Origin: Mesorhizobium sp. J8
GTDB lineage: Bacteria > Pseudomonadota > Alphaproteobacteria > Rhizobiales > Rhizobiaceae
DNA length: 64,000 nucleotides
NCBI RefSeq assembly: GCF_016591715.1
Contig: NZ_AP024109.1
Span: 5,704,001 to 5,768,000 of the forward strand
Direction of reading: 5' to 3'
The notes under the pieces were generated by a model. It was not told where the DNA came from. It did not search any database and saw only the letters and a program-made list of their open reading frames with translations. Within the stretch, counting starts at the first letter, position 1; the number at the start of each line of letters is the position of its first letter. Both the position numbers and the translations under genes were made by a program. Of the stretch, positions 44,275 through 54,300 are shown piece by piece.

Positions 44275-47010
44275 ATGATTGGACTGATGCCGGACGACAG
44301 GACCGACCCCGAGAATCGCCCTTCTCCCGACGCGCTGCTGGAGCATGCCGAGCGCGAAGGCCGTGGCCGCCTGCGCATATTCCTGGGTGCCGCGCCCGGC
44401 GTTGGCAAGACCTACGAGATGCTGACCGCCGGCCGCGCCCGCCTCGCCGACGGCATCGATGTCGTGATCGGCGTCGTCGAGACGCACGGCCGCAAGGAAA
44501 CCCAGGCCCTGGTCGACGGCTACGAGGTGATCCCGCGCCGCCTGGTCGACTATCGCGGCCAGACCTTGGACGAGATGGACATCGACGCCATCCTGAAGCG
44601 GCGCCCCGCGCTCGTCCTGGTCGACGAGCTTGCCCACACCAACGCCCCCGGCAGCCGGCATCCGAAACGCTATCTCGACGTCCAGGAAATCCTTGCGCAA
44701 GGCATCGACGTCTACACCACGCTCAACATCCAGCATGTCGAGAGCCTGAACGATGTCGTCGCCCAGATCACCCGCGTCAGGGTGCGCGAGACGGTTCCCG
44801 ATTCCGTCATCGACGAGGCCGACGACATCGAGGTCATCGACCTCACCCCCAATGACCTGATCAAACGGCTTGAGGACGGCAAGGTCTATTTTCCCAACAC
44901 CGCGCAGCGCGCCATCGAGAACTATTTCTCGCCGGGCAATCTGACGGCGCTGCGCGAGCTGGCGCTGCGCCGAACCGCCCAGCGCGTCGACGAGCAGTTG
45001 CTCAACCACATGCAGTCGCACGCCATTCCCGGTCCCTGGGCGGCGGGCGAGCGGGTGCTCGTCTGCGTCGACTCGCAGCCCGGCGGGGCGGCCCGTATCC
45101 GCTATGCGCGCCGGCTCGCCGACCGGCTGCGCGCGCCCTGGACGGCGCTGCATGTCGATACGCCACGGCTCGCCGGCCTCTCGGAGGAAGGCAAGGATCG
45201 CCTGGCCAGGAACCTGCGCCTCGCCGAACAGCTCGGCGCCGAGATCGCCACCATTCCCGGCCAGAACGTCGCCCAGGACATCGTGCGCCACGCAACGGCG
45301 AACAACTTCACCCATATCGTCATCGGTCGGCCGACGCGGTCGCGCTGGCGTGAGTTGATCGAGGGTTCGCTCACCTATGACCTGATCCGCAACGCAGGCG
45401 ACATCAGCGTCCATGTCATTTCTGGCGCCGAGCGCGATGGCGAAACGCCATCGGCGCGGGTCAAGGCGGCGCCCGAGCAGAAGCCGTTCCAGGTCTGGCC
45501 CTATCTGTTCTCGACGATCTATGTCGCCGGCGCGGTGGCCGTCAGCTCGATCCTCGACCAGTTCCTCGACGTCCGCAATCTCGCCAGCGTCCTGCTTCTG
45601 GCGGTGCTGACCGCAGCCGTGACCTTCGGGCTCTGGCCGGCCCTCTATGCCTGTTTCCTCTCCGCGCTCGCCTTCAACTTCTTCTTCCTCGAGCCGCGCT
45701 ACACGCTGACGATCAGGGATCCCGAAAGCATCGTCGCCTTTATGGTCTTCCTCGCCGTCGCGGTGATCGCCAGCAACCTCACCGCTCGTGTCCAGCGCCA
45801 GGCGGTCGCCGCGCGCTCGCGAGCCCGCGCCACCGAAGACATCTATTCCTTCTCCAAGAAGCTCGCCGGCGCCGGCACGCTCGACGACGTGCTGTGGGCC
45901 ACCGCCTTCCAGATCGCCTCTATGCTGAAGGTCCGCGTGGTTCTGCTGCTGCCGGAGAACGGCACCATCACCGTCAAGGCCGGTTATCCGCCGGACGACA
46001 GCCTGGCCGAGGCCGATATCGCCGCCGCGCGCTGGGCCTGGGAGCACGATCGGCCCGCGGGGCGTGGCGCCGACACGCTGCCGGGAGCAAAGCGTCTCTA
46101 CCTTCCCCTGCGCACCGGACGGACCGCTGTCGGCGTCGTTGGCCTCGACGACGACAAGCAGGGGCCGTTGCTCACACCCGAGCAGCAGCGCCTGCTCGAC
46201 GCCTTGGCCGACCAGGCCGCGGTCGCCATCGAGCGCATCCAGCTTGTCGCCGACGTCGACCGCGCCAGGCTGGCGGCGGAGGCCGATCGGCTGCGCTCGG
46301 CGCTGCTCACCTCCATCTCGCACGATCTGAAGACGCCGCTTGCCGCGATCATGGGCGCGGCCGGCACGCTGAAGGAATTCGCGCCGGCGCTGCCGGAAAA
46401 GGATCGCGCCGAGCTTCTGTCGACGGTCGTCAACGAGTCCGAGCGGCTGAACCGCTTCATCGCTAACCTGCTCGACATGACCAGGATCGAGTCGGGCGCG
46501 ATGGAACCGAACTACGCGCTCCATTATGTCGGCGATGTCGTCGGCTCGGCGTTGAACCGGGCGCGGAAGATCACCGCCGAGCACAGGATAGAGACCGACA
46601 TCCCGGCCGACCTGCCGATGCTGCGGCTCGATCCGGTTCTGTTCGAGCAGGCCCTGTTCAACCTCCTCGACAATGCCGCCAAATACGCCTTGCCGGGCTC
46701 GGCCATCCGTCTGCAGGCCTGGGTCGACCGCGGCGCCGTCATCCTGCAGGTGATGGACGAGGGGCCGGGCATCCCGCCGGACGACCTGGAGCGGATATTC
46801 GATACCTTCTACCGTGTGCGCAAACGCGACCAGGTGCGCGCCGGCACCGGTCTCGGCCTGTCGATCAGCCGCGGCTTCATCGAGGCGATGGGCGGCACGA
46901 TCGCGGCGGCCAACCGCGCCGACCGGCCAGGCGCGATCTTCACCATCCGCATGCCGGTGCCGGCCGAGTTGCCGGCGCTCGGCGCACCCCTTACGGACGA
47001 TGCGGCATGA
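44275..47010 (+). CDS. kdpD: Osmosensitive K+ channel sensor histidine kinase
   Basis: A 911-residue sensor kinase. The N-terminal KdpD domain has the Walker-like GAAPGVGKT at residues 38-46, followed by a universal-stress-protein-like domain (about 250-370). Four transmembrane helices lie at about 405-505, then a GAF-like domain. The histidine-kinase core has His683 in SISHDLKTP, and ATP-binding boxes NLLDNAAKYA and DEGPGIPPDDLERIF. It phosphorylates KdpE when K+ is low. A second ATG at 44287 is possible. Its stop overlaps the kdpE start (ATGA). Confidence 0.95.
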   Translation: MIGLMPDDRTDPENRPSPDALLEHAEREGRGRLRIFLGAAPGVGKTYEMLTAGRARLADGIDVVIGVVETHGRKETQALVDGYEVIPRRLVDYRGQTLDEMDIDAILKRRPALVLVDELAHTNAPGSRHPKRYLDVQEILAQGIDVYTTLNIQHVESLNDVVAQITRVRVRETVPDSVIDEADDIEVIDLTPNDLIKRLEDGKVYFPNTAQRAIENYFSPGNLTALRELALRRTAQRVDEQLLNHMQSHAIPGPWAAGERVLVCVDSQPGGAARIRYARRLADRLRAPWTALHVDTPRLAGLSEEGKDRLARNLRLAEQLGAEIATIPGQNVAQDIVRHATANNFTHIVIGRPTRSRWRELIEGSLTYDLIRNAGDISVHVISGAERDGETPSARVKAAPEQKPFQVWPYLFSTIYVAGAVAVSSILDQFLDVRNLASVLLLAVLTAAVTFGLWPALYACFLSALAFNFFFLEPRYTLTIRDPESIVAFMVFLAVAVIASNLTARVQRQAVAARSRARATEDIYSFSKKLAGAGTLDDVLWATAFQIASMLKVRVVLLLPENGTITVKAGYPPDDSLAEADIAAARWAWEHDRPAGRGADTLPGAKRLYLPLRTGRTAVGVVGLDDDKQGPLLTPEQQRLLDALADQAAVAIERIQLVADVDRARLAAEADRLRSALLTSISHDLKTPLAAIMGAAGTLKEFAPALPEKDRAELLSTVVNESERLNRFIANLLDMTRIESGAMEPNYALHYVGDVVGSALNRARKITAEHRIETDIPADLPMLRLDPVLFEQALFNLLDNAAKYALPGSAIRLQAWVDRGAVILQVMDEGPGIPPDDLERIFDTFYRVRKRDQVRAGTGLGLSISRGFIEAMGGTIAAANRADRPGAIFTIRMPVPAELPALGAPLTDDAA

Positions 47011-47708
47011 CAAATCAGACCGTCTCCATTCTGGTCGTCGACGACGAGCCGCCGATCCGCAAATTGCTGCGCGTCGGCTTGGGCAGCCAGGGCTATTCGG
47101 TCTCCGAGGCGCCGAACGCCAAGGCGGCGATCGAACTCATGCAGGCCGAGCGGCCCGACCTGATCCTGCTCGATCTCGGCCTGCCCGGCATGACCGGAAC
47201 CGAACTGCTCGGCAAATGGCGAGGCGACGGCCTCGATATTCCGGTCGTCATCCTCTCCAGCCGCACCGACGAGGCCGGTATCGTCGCGGCGCTCGAGCTC
47301 GGCGCCGACGATTATGTGACAAAACCCTTCGGCATGAACGAGCTCGTCGCGCGCATCCGCGTGGCGCTCCGCCACAAGTTCCAGCAGCAGGGCGAGAAGC
47401 CGGTGTTCCACACCGGCGACCTTTCCGTCGACCTGGTGAAGCGCATCGTCAAGGTCGAGGGCAAGGACGTGAAGCTGTCGCCCAAGGAATACGACATACT
47501 GCGCATCCTCGTGCAATATGCCGGCAAGGTGCTGACCCATCAGTTCCTGATGAAGCAGATCTGGAACGATTCGACCGACGTGCAATATCTGAGGGTCTAT
47601 GTCCGCCAGCTGCGGCAGAAGATCGAAAAGACCCCGGACCAGCCGCGCTACATCATCACCGAGACGGGCGTGGGGTATCGCCTGCGCGAGGCGGACATGA
47701 ACGAATAA
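47007..47708 (+). CDS. kdpE: KDP operon response regulator
   Basis: A 233-residue OmpR-family regulator. The receiver domain has the acidic pair Asp12-Asp13, phosphoacceptor Asp56 (LILLDLGLPG) and Lys in YVTKPFG (near 109). The C-terminal winged helix has LSPKEYDILRILVQYAGKVLTHQFLMKQIW and ends GVGYRLRE. It activates the kdp operon. It starts in an ATGA overlap with kdpD. I did not find a convincing KdpE box upstream of the operon by eye. Confidence 0.95.
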   Translation: MTNQTVSILVVDDEPPIRKLLRVGLGSQGYSVSEAPNAKAAIELMQAERPDLILLDLGLPGMTGTELLGKWRGDGLDIPVVILSSRTDEAGIVAALELGADDYVTKPFGMNELVARIRVALRHKFQQQGEKPVFHTGDLSVDLVKRIVKVEGKDVKLSPKEYDILRILVQYAGKVLTHQFLMKQIWNDSTDVQYLRVYVRQLRQKIEKTPDQPRYIITETGVGYRLREADMNE

Positions 47709-47733
47709 GGCGACCGGCTTTCACCGATCGCCT
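47708..47733. terminator. Hairpin between convergent kdpE and IalB-family genes
   Basis: AGGCGA (47708-47713) pairs with TCGCCT (47728-47733), extended inward by CGG/CCG. The site lies between the converging genes, where a terminator for both is expected. There is no clear T-tract, so the call is tentative. Confidence 0.4.
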
Positions 47734-47755
47734 CGAGTGAAACCTCACCGTGCGC

Positions 47756-48355
47756 TCAGTTCGCCGACAGATCTGCCGTCCGCGCCAGCGCGCTTCCAAA
47801 ACCGTTGAGCGAGATGGTGAAGGAGATCGGCTGCAGGGTGTCGGCCGCTATGGCGTTGATCTTCAGCGTGGTGCCGTTCTGCAGAAGCGGTGTGGTGTCG
47901 GCGTCGAACGTCACGGGCACCAGGCAACCCACCGCCTGGCAGGTGTTGAACTGCAGCGTGCCGTCCAGCTTCTTGTCGTCGATCTCGAGCGCTATGCCGT
48001 TGGCCAAGGCAAGCCCGAAGGGCAGCGCCAGCGTGCCCGTGGAATCCTGGCCGGTCTTGGTCGTCAATTCGATCGCCAGCAGCCGCTGGCCGCTCTGCTT
48101 GTTGAACTGCTGATGCGACAGGCTGCAGACCTTGTTGGTGCCGGTGACCTGGCAGTTGACCGTCCAGTCGCCATGCGTTTCTGACAGCGCGGAGGCGCCG
48201 CCCGGCAGCTGCGGCTTGGCCGCCGCATCGGCGGACTGGGCCGCGGGCGCGGCCACCTTGTCGCCCTTGTTCTGCGCGGCAAACCCGGCCGCCGGCACAC
48301 CGGCAATCCAGGCGGCCGCCAGCATCGCCGCGATAGACGCGTACTTCGTCCTCAT
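47756..48355 (-). CDS. Invasion-associated locus B (IalB) family protein
   Basis: A 199-residue periplasmic protein. A Sec signal covers about residues 1-27 (MRTKYASIAAMLAAAWIAG to AAGFAAQ). The mature domain begins after a low-complexity Ala/Pro linker with THGDWTVNCQV, then KVCSLSHQQFN and CQAVGCLVPV, which is the IalB pattern with four cysteines that probably form two disulfides. IalB of Bartonella helps red-cell invasion; rhizobial homologues have no defined role. The ATG at 48355 gives the signal peptide. It follows the giant autotransporter gene on the same strand with a 32-base gap, so the two may be co-expressed. Confidence 0.85.
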   Translation of the reverse strand: MRTKYASIAAMLAAAWIAGVPAAGFAAQNKGDKVAAPAAQSADAAAKPQLPGGASALSETHGDWTVNCQVTGTNKVCSLSHQQFNKQSGQRLLAIELTTKTGQDSTGTLALPFGLALANGIALEIDDKKLDGTLQFNTCQAVGCLVPVTFDADTTPLLQNGTTLKINAIAADTLQPISFTISLNGFGSALARTADLSAN

Positions 48356-48387
48356 GACATCCCTTCTTGGCCGCCGTCCCGCGTCAG

Positions 48388-51300
48388 CTAGAAGCTGACC
48401 TTGAGAGACGCGCTGACCGCGTTCTGCTTGACCGTTTCCCCGAAGGCGCCGTTGTACCTGACCGCCAGGCCAACGCCGTTGACGCCATTGAGCTCCAGCC
48501 CGGCGCCGACCCGATAGAGCGGCGAATCGATGGCTTCCGTCAAGTGCAATGCCGGGTTGCCGGGCAGATTCTCGGCGGCGGCGAAACGCCCCTCGATCTC
48601 CCATTGCTTGGTGGAGAATTCAACGCCGGCCTTCCCGTAGATTCGGAAACTGGCGATGTCGCTGACCGGGATGTCGGCCCCGACCTCCAGCGCCGGCGTC
48701 ACGGCATAGAACATATTGCCGCTGCCGTCGAAGCTGAAGGCGGCGACCGATCCCTCCTCCTTGCCGGAGACCTCGAGCCAGCGCGCGTCGAACTGGATCG
48801 TCGGCTGCAGATAGAAGGCGCCCGTCTGGTGCGTCATGCCGATCCGGGCCGAGCCGCCGAACTGGGAGGTATCCTGCTTGTAGGTGACGCTGTTGCCGAT
48901 CCCGTCGAGCAGTTCCTCTGGCAGATAGACGCCGTCCAGCGTCTCGCCGGGAATGAAGCCGACCTGGTCGATATGGGTGTCGCGCCCACCAGTGAACGAG
49001 CCGGTGCCGCCGCCGAGCGCGAGGTCGACGAAGTAGTTGTTGTTCTCGTACTTCGCCAGCGCATAGGCCTGCCAGGATTCGCCTTTCGTGTCCGACAGCT
49101 CGTCGCCGTCGAAGGCGATCTTGGAATCGTACTCGGTACGGCCGAGCGTGGCGCCGAGCGACCAATTGCGCCCGACTTCGGCGATGCCGCCCAACGACAT
49201 GGTCTTCAACGTATCGTCCCGGTTGGTGGTGCCGGCGCCGGTATCCCTGCTGTATTCGGCCTGCGGGGTGATCGTGCCCCAGATGCAGCGGCCGTCGATA
49301 TTCTTGTAGGCCGCGACGCCGGTGCATTCATGCGCCTGGTCGAGCATGGTGTCGGTGGAGCGGTTGATCATGTCGAAGGTGTGCACGGCATAGTGCGGGG
49401 TGAGCCGCGTCAGCGCCGCGCCCAGCTCCGCCTCGGTCTGCGAGAAGCGCAGCATGTTGATCAGCCGCGCCATCGGATTATCCGGGCTCGACGCGGCCTC
49501 GACGTCGTCGAGATACTGCGCCATCTGGAACACGCCGGGATCCGTCGTGCCGGAGCCCGGATCCTGCGCCAGCTCGAGGAAAGTCGGGTTGTCGGCGTAG
49601 AGCACCAGGTCGGTGCCGTTGTCGACACGGGTCAGGAAGTTGAAGCCGACCGCCGGATGCAACGTCTGCGCTGTGATGCCGGAATCCGTCATCGCAGATC
49701 CCGTCGCCAGCGTGTATTGCGTGAACAGCTTGTCGATCGACAGGAAGTTGAGCGGCGCCGTGCCGGCGAAGTCGCCCGTCTCGGTCAAGGTCAGCTTGTC
49801 GGTGATCTGGTTGTCGAGGTCGATGTCGGTGACGAAGGAGCCGGTATTGTCCTGGGCCCAGCCGCCGGTGACGTCGACCGTCGCCACCACGCCGATGCCC
49901 TGGTTGGTCATCAGGCCCTGGTTCTTGAACATCCCGCCGGCGCCGAGATTGATCGACTTCAGGCCGACGAACGAAGAATCGGCGAAATTGTCGAACTCGT
50001 TGATGCCGCCGCCGAGATCGACATTGCCGATCACCCGGCCGAGACCGATGGTGCTCTTCTGGTTCTTGAAGGTATCGTTGCCTGAGGTGCCGGTGACCGC
50101 GAGCGGGCTGAACTGGTCGAGCAGCGATTCCAAGATCGCATCGTCCGGCACGACCGGCCCGGGCGCTAGGAGCGAGGCACTGAAGGCTGCCAGTTTCGAC
50201 TGCATGATCGAGAAGGTTGGCGTCGCGCCCATGGCGTAGAGCAGGCTGTTGTTGTTGACGGTGTTGTCCTTTCCGCCCACGAGCATGACGGCGACGCCGG
50301 TATTGGAACCCCCGATCGTATACTGCCCCTGCAGGTCCATGGTGATGTTGCCCTTGGTGCCCTGCGCCGTGCTTTCGCCATAGGCCGCCACCGAGTCGGC
50401 GCCCTGCGCGAACAAGCTGCCGCCGGCGGTCAGATGGACGAGATTGGCGTTGCCCTGGCCGGTCGCGCTCTGGCCGAACATCGCGTAGGAGCTCGCTCCC
50501 TTCACCCAGACCTGGCTGTCGGTGCTGGCCGTCGCCGCCGCCGCGTCGCCGATGCCGCCTTGCGAGCCGGCCGCCGACTGGTTCATGTCGAGCGAGGAAT
50601 TGCCGCCCGCGCCACCGCCGCCGCCGACCGCCTGGGCGACGATGCCGTGCGCGCGGTCGCCATCGGTCTCGATCGCGCCCGACTGGATGATGGTGACCGT
50701 GCCGCCGGTGCCCTTGGTGCCGCCCGGCGTGTTGAAGCCGATGGCATTCGGCCCACCGCCGTCGTCATCGGCGCCGAAGCGGCCGAACCCGGCACCGCCG
50801 AAACCGCCGCCGCCGCCGACCGACTGCGCGATGATGGCGATGGAATCCTTGCCGTGCGTGATGATCTCGCCGGTGCGGGTCACCGTCACGTCGCCGCCAT
50901 CGCCGCCATTGCCGCCTAGGCCGCCGATGGCCAGCGCGTTCGAGGCCTTGCCGCTGGCGTCGCCGCCATAACCTCCGCCGCCGCCGATCGACTGCGCCAC
51001 CACGCCATGGGCACGCGCTCCGAACGTCTCGATCTTGCCGGAGACGTCGACCTCGACCTTGCCGCCATTACCGCCGCTGCCGCCGAAGCCGCCGATCTGC
51101 AGCACCACCGAGCTGTCGCCGGCCGTGTCGGCAGTCACGGTTCCGCCGTAACCGCCGCCGCCGCCGATCGACTGGGCGAAGATGCCGATCGCGCCGTCCT
51201 TGTTGGTGGTGATCACGCCGTCATTGTTGACGATGACATGGCCGCCATTAGCGCCGTCGCCGGCCGGCAGGGAAACCGCGCCGCCGATGCTCATGTCGGC

Positions 51301-54300
51301 CGTCGAGGCGCTGGCCGCCGCGCCCGAGGCGCCGCCGCCGCCGCCGACCGACTGCGCGAAGATGCCGTGCGAGAGATAGCCGTAGGTCGTGATCTCCCCA
51401 TGGTTGTCGACGGTGACGTCGCCGCCGCGGCTGCCCGAGCCGCCGATGCCGCCGATCGACAGGTTGACCGCCACGTCCTCGGCCTTGCCGGTCTCGGTCG
51501 AGCCGCTGCCGGCCGCGCCGCCGCCGCCGCCGATCGACTGGGCGAAGATGCCGTAGGAATTGTCGCCGTTGGTGACGATCTGGCCGCTCGCATTGTTGAT
51601 CACATGCACGAACTTGCCGATGCCGCCATCGCCGCCCAGGCCGCCGAGTGATGCGGCGATCGAGACCTTCGCGTCCGCCGATGTCGAGGCGGCCGCGCCG
51701 CCGACGCCGCCGCTGCCGCCGATCGACTGCGCCATGATGCCGTGCGAGTTGGCCATGTCGGTCTCGATGACGCCGCTGTTGGTGACATGCACCTCGCCGC
51801 CGTCGCCGCCGCCGGCGCCCAGCCCGCCCATCGAGAACTTGACATCGACCGTGCCGCCGTCACTGCCGGTGCTTTTTCCCGCGCCGCCCGAACCGCCGCC
51901 GCCGCCGATCGACTGCGCGAAGACGCCGATCGAGTTCTCCCGCTTGGTCCAGATGAAGCCGTTCGCATTGTTGGTGACTTCGACGAGGGCGCCGTTGCCG
52001 GCGCTGCCGCCGCCGCCGGCGATGGCGCCGCCGATGGCGTATTCGGCCGTGGCGCCGGCCGAAGCCGAGCCGCCGACGCCGCCGCCGCCGCCGATGGAGC
52101 TGGCGCTGATGCCGTAGGAGAAAGCGCCGTCGGTGATGATCCAGTTGTTGTTGGTGACGGAGACCTCGCCGCCATTGCCGGCCGTGCCGCCCGGAAGGGC
52201 GAGCGCCACGCCGATCGAAACCGTGGTCGAGCCTTCATCGCCGGCGCCGATATCGCCGCCTATAGTTTCGTCGGAAGCGGAAGCCGCACCCGCCGCGCCG
52301 CCGCCACCGCCGACCGACATCGCCATGATGCCGGTGGAGCCGAAGCCCGACGTTAGGATGATGCCGGTGTTGTTGACCGTGACCTTCATGGCGTCGGCGG
52401 CGCCGCCGCCCGAGCCGGCGAGACCCATGTTGACGCTGACGCTGGTCTGGCTGGTGCCGCCGATATTGTAGGACTTGGCCGTGCTGGAGCCGCCTATGCC
52501 GCCGCCGCCGCCGATCGACTGCGCCATGATGCCGGACGAAAAAGCGCCTGTCGTGGTCAAGTTGCCGGAATTGATGACGTCGACCGTGTTGCCGTAACCG
52601 CCCTTGCCGCCGCTGCCGCCCATGGCAAAGTTTGCGTTGACGGTGACGCCGTCGCCGCCGCCCAGGGAAGCCGAGCCGCCGGTGCTGGTGCCGCCATTGC
52701 CGCCGCCGCCGCCGATCGACTGCGCCACGATCGCGCTGGACGAATCGCCTTCCGTGGAGACGGTCATCGCATTGTTGACATGGACATCGCCAGCGTTGTT
52801 GCATTTGGTCGGGTCGTCGCCGATGCAGCCGCCGCCCTTGCCGCCGATGTTGACGGTCGCCGTCACCGTCACGCTGTTGCCGTAGCCGCCCGCGCCGCCG
52901 AACGTGTCGCCGCCATTGCCGCCGCCCCCGCCGATCGACTGCGCCAGGATGCCGACGGCCTGGAAGCCTTTGGTCACGATCTGGCCGCCGCTGATCAGGC
53001 CGGTCTCCACCGTGACCTTGTTGCCCTGGCCGCCATTGCCGCCGCTGCCGCCGATGGCGACGCCGACATTGATCGCGACCTCGTCGCTGACCGCGCCGGC
53101 GATCGACGTGGCGCGGCCGCCATTGCCGCCGCCGCCGCCGATCGACTGCGCCACGATGCCACCCGAGCCGTCCGCGTCGGTCAGCGATACGATCTTGCCG
53201 TTGGCCTTGACGAACACCTCGCCGCCCGAACCGCCGTCGCCGCCGCTGCCGCCGACGCTCACCGCCACGGCCGCGGACGCATAGAGTCCGGCGCTGAAAG
53301 CGCCGGCGACGGCCTTGCCGCCATTGCCGCCGCCGCCGCCGATGGCCTGCGCGATGATGCCCTTGGCGCCCATACCGCTGACGGTGATGTCGCCCGTATG
53401 GTCGACCGTCACCTTCATCGCGTCGCGGCCCGCACCGCCGTCGCCGCCGACCGCGACGCCGACACCGACGAAGGCGCCGATCGAGACCGCGGCCGCATTG
53501 CCGCCATTGCCGCCGCCGCCGCCGACCGATTGCGCCATGATGCCGTGCGCGAGGTCGCCCTTGGTGGTGATGTTGGCGGTGTTGGTGACTTCGACCTCGG
53601 CGCCGTTGCCGCCGCCGCCGCCCTTGCCGCCGACGCCGACCGCGGTGAACAGGCCGCCGGCGCCCGCCAGGCCGCCGTCGCCGCCGCCACCGCCGATGGC
53701 CTGGGCCAGGATGCCGACCGACAGGTCGTCATTGGTCTTGATCACGCCAGAATTGGTCACCGTGACCTTCATGGCGCTGCCGCCGTCCGCGGCCGCGCCG
53801 CCGACCGCGAGCGAAGGCCCGCCGACCGCGATCGAGAAGCCGCCCGAACCGCCGCCGCCGCCGATCGACTGCGCCTGGATGCCGTGCGACTGGATGCCGT
53901 CGGTGGTGATGTCGGCACCGTTGGTGACATCGACGGTGTTGCCGTTGCCACCGCCGGCGCCATTGCCCGCGATGCCGACATTGAGCGAGAGGCTGCCGGC
54001 GATGCTGCCGCCGCCCGTGCCGCCGCCGCCGCCGACCGACTGGGCGAGGATGCCGGTCGAATGGTCCTTCTCCGTGTGTATGGTGCCGTCATCGATGTCG
54101 ACGGTGACGGTGTTCGACGCGCCCGCCGCGCCGCCCTTGCCGCCGACCCCAACCGAGGCGCCGGCCGCCAGGTTGAACGAGAAGCCGCCATTGCCGCCGC
54201 CACCGCCGATCGACTGCACGACGAGGCCGGCCGAATTCACTTCATGCGTGGTGATGGTCGTGCTTGCGGAGTGGTATTCGACGGCACCGGCGCCGCCGCC

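Noticed and set aside
43654..47013. Open frame of about 1119 codons on the minus strand opposite kdpC-kdpD-kdpE
   Set aside because: It lies fully antisense to well-recognised kdp genes and reads as Arg/Asp/Gly-rich sequence without motifs. Shadow of GC-rich codon use.
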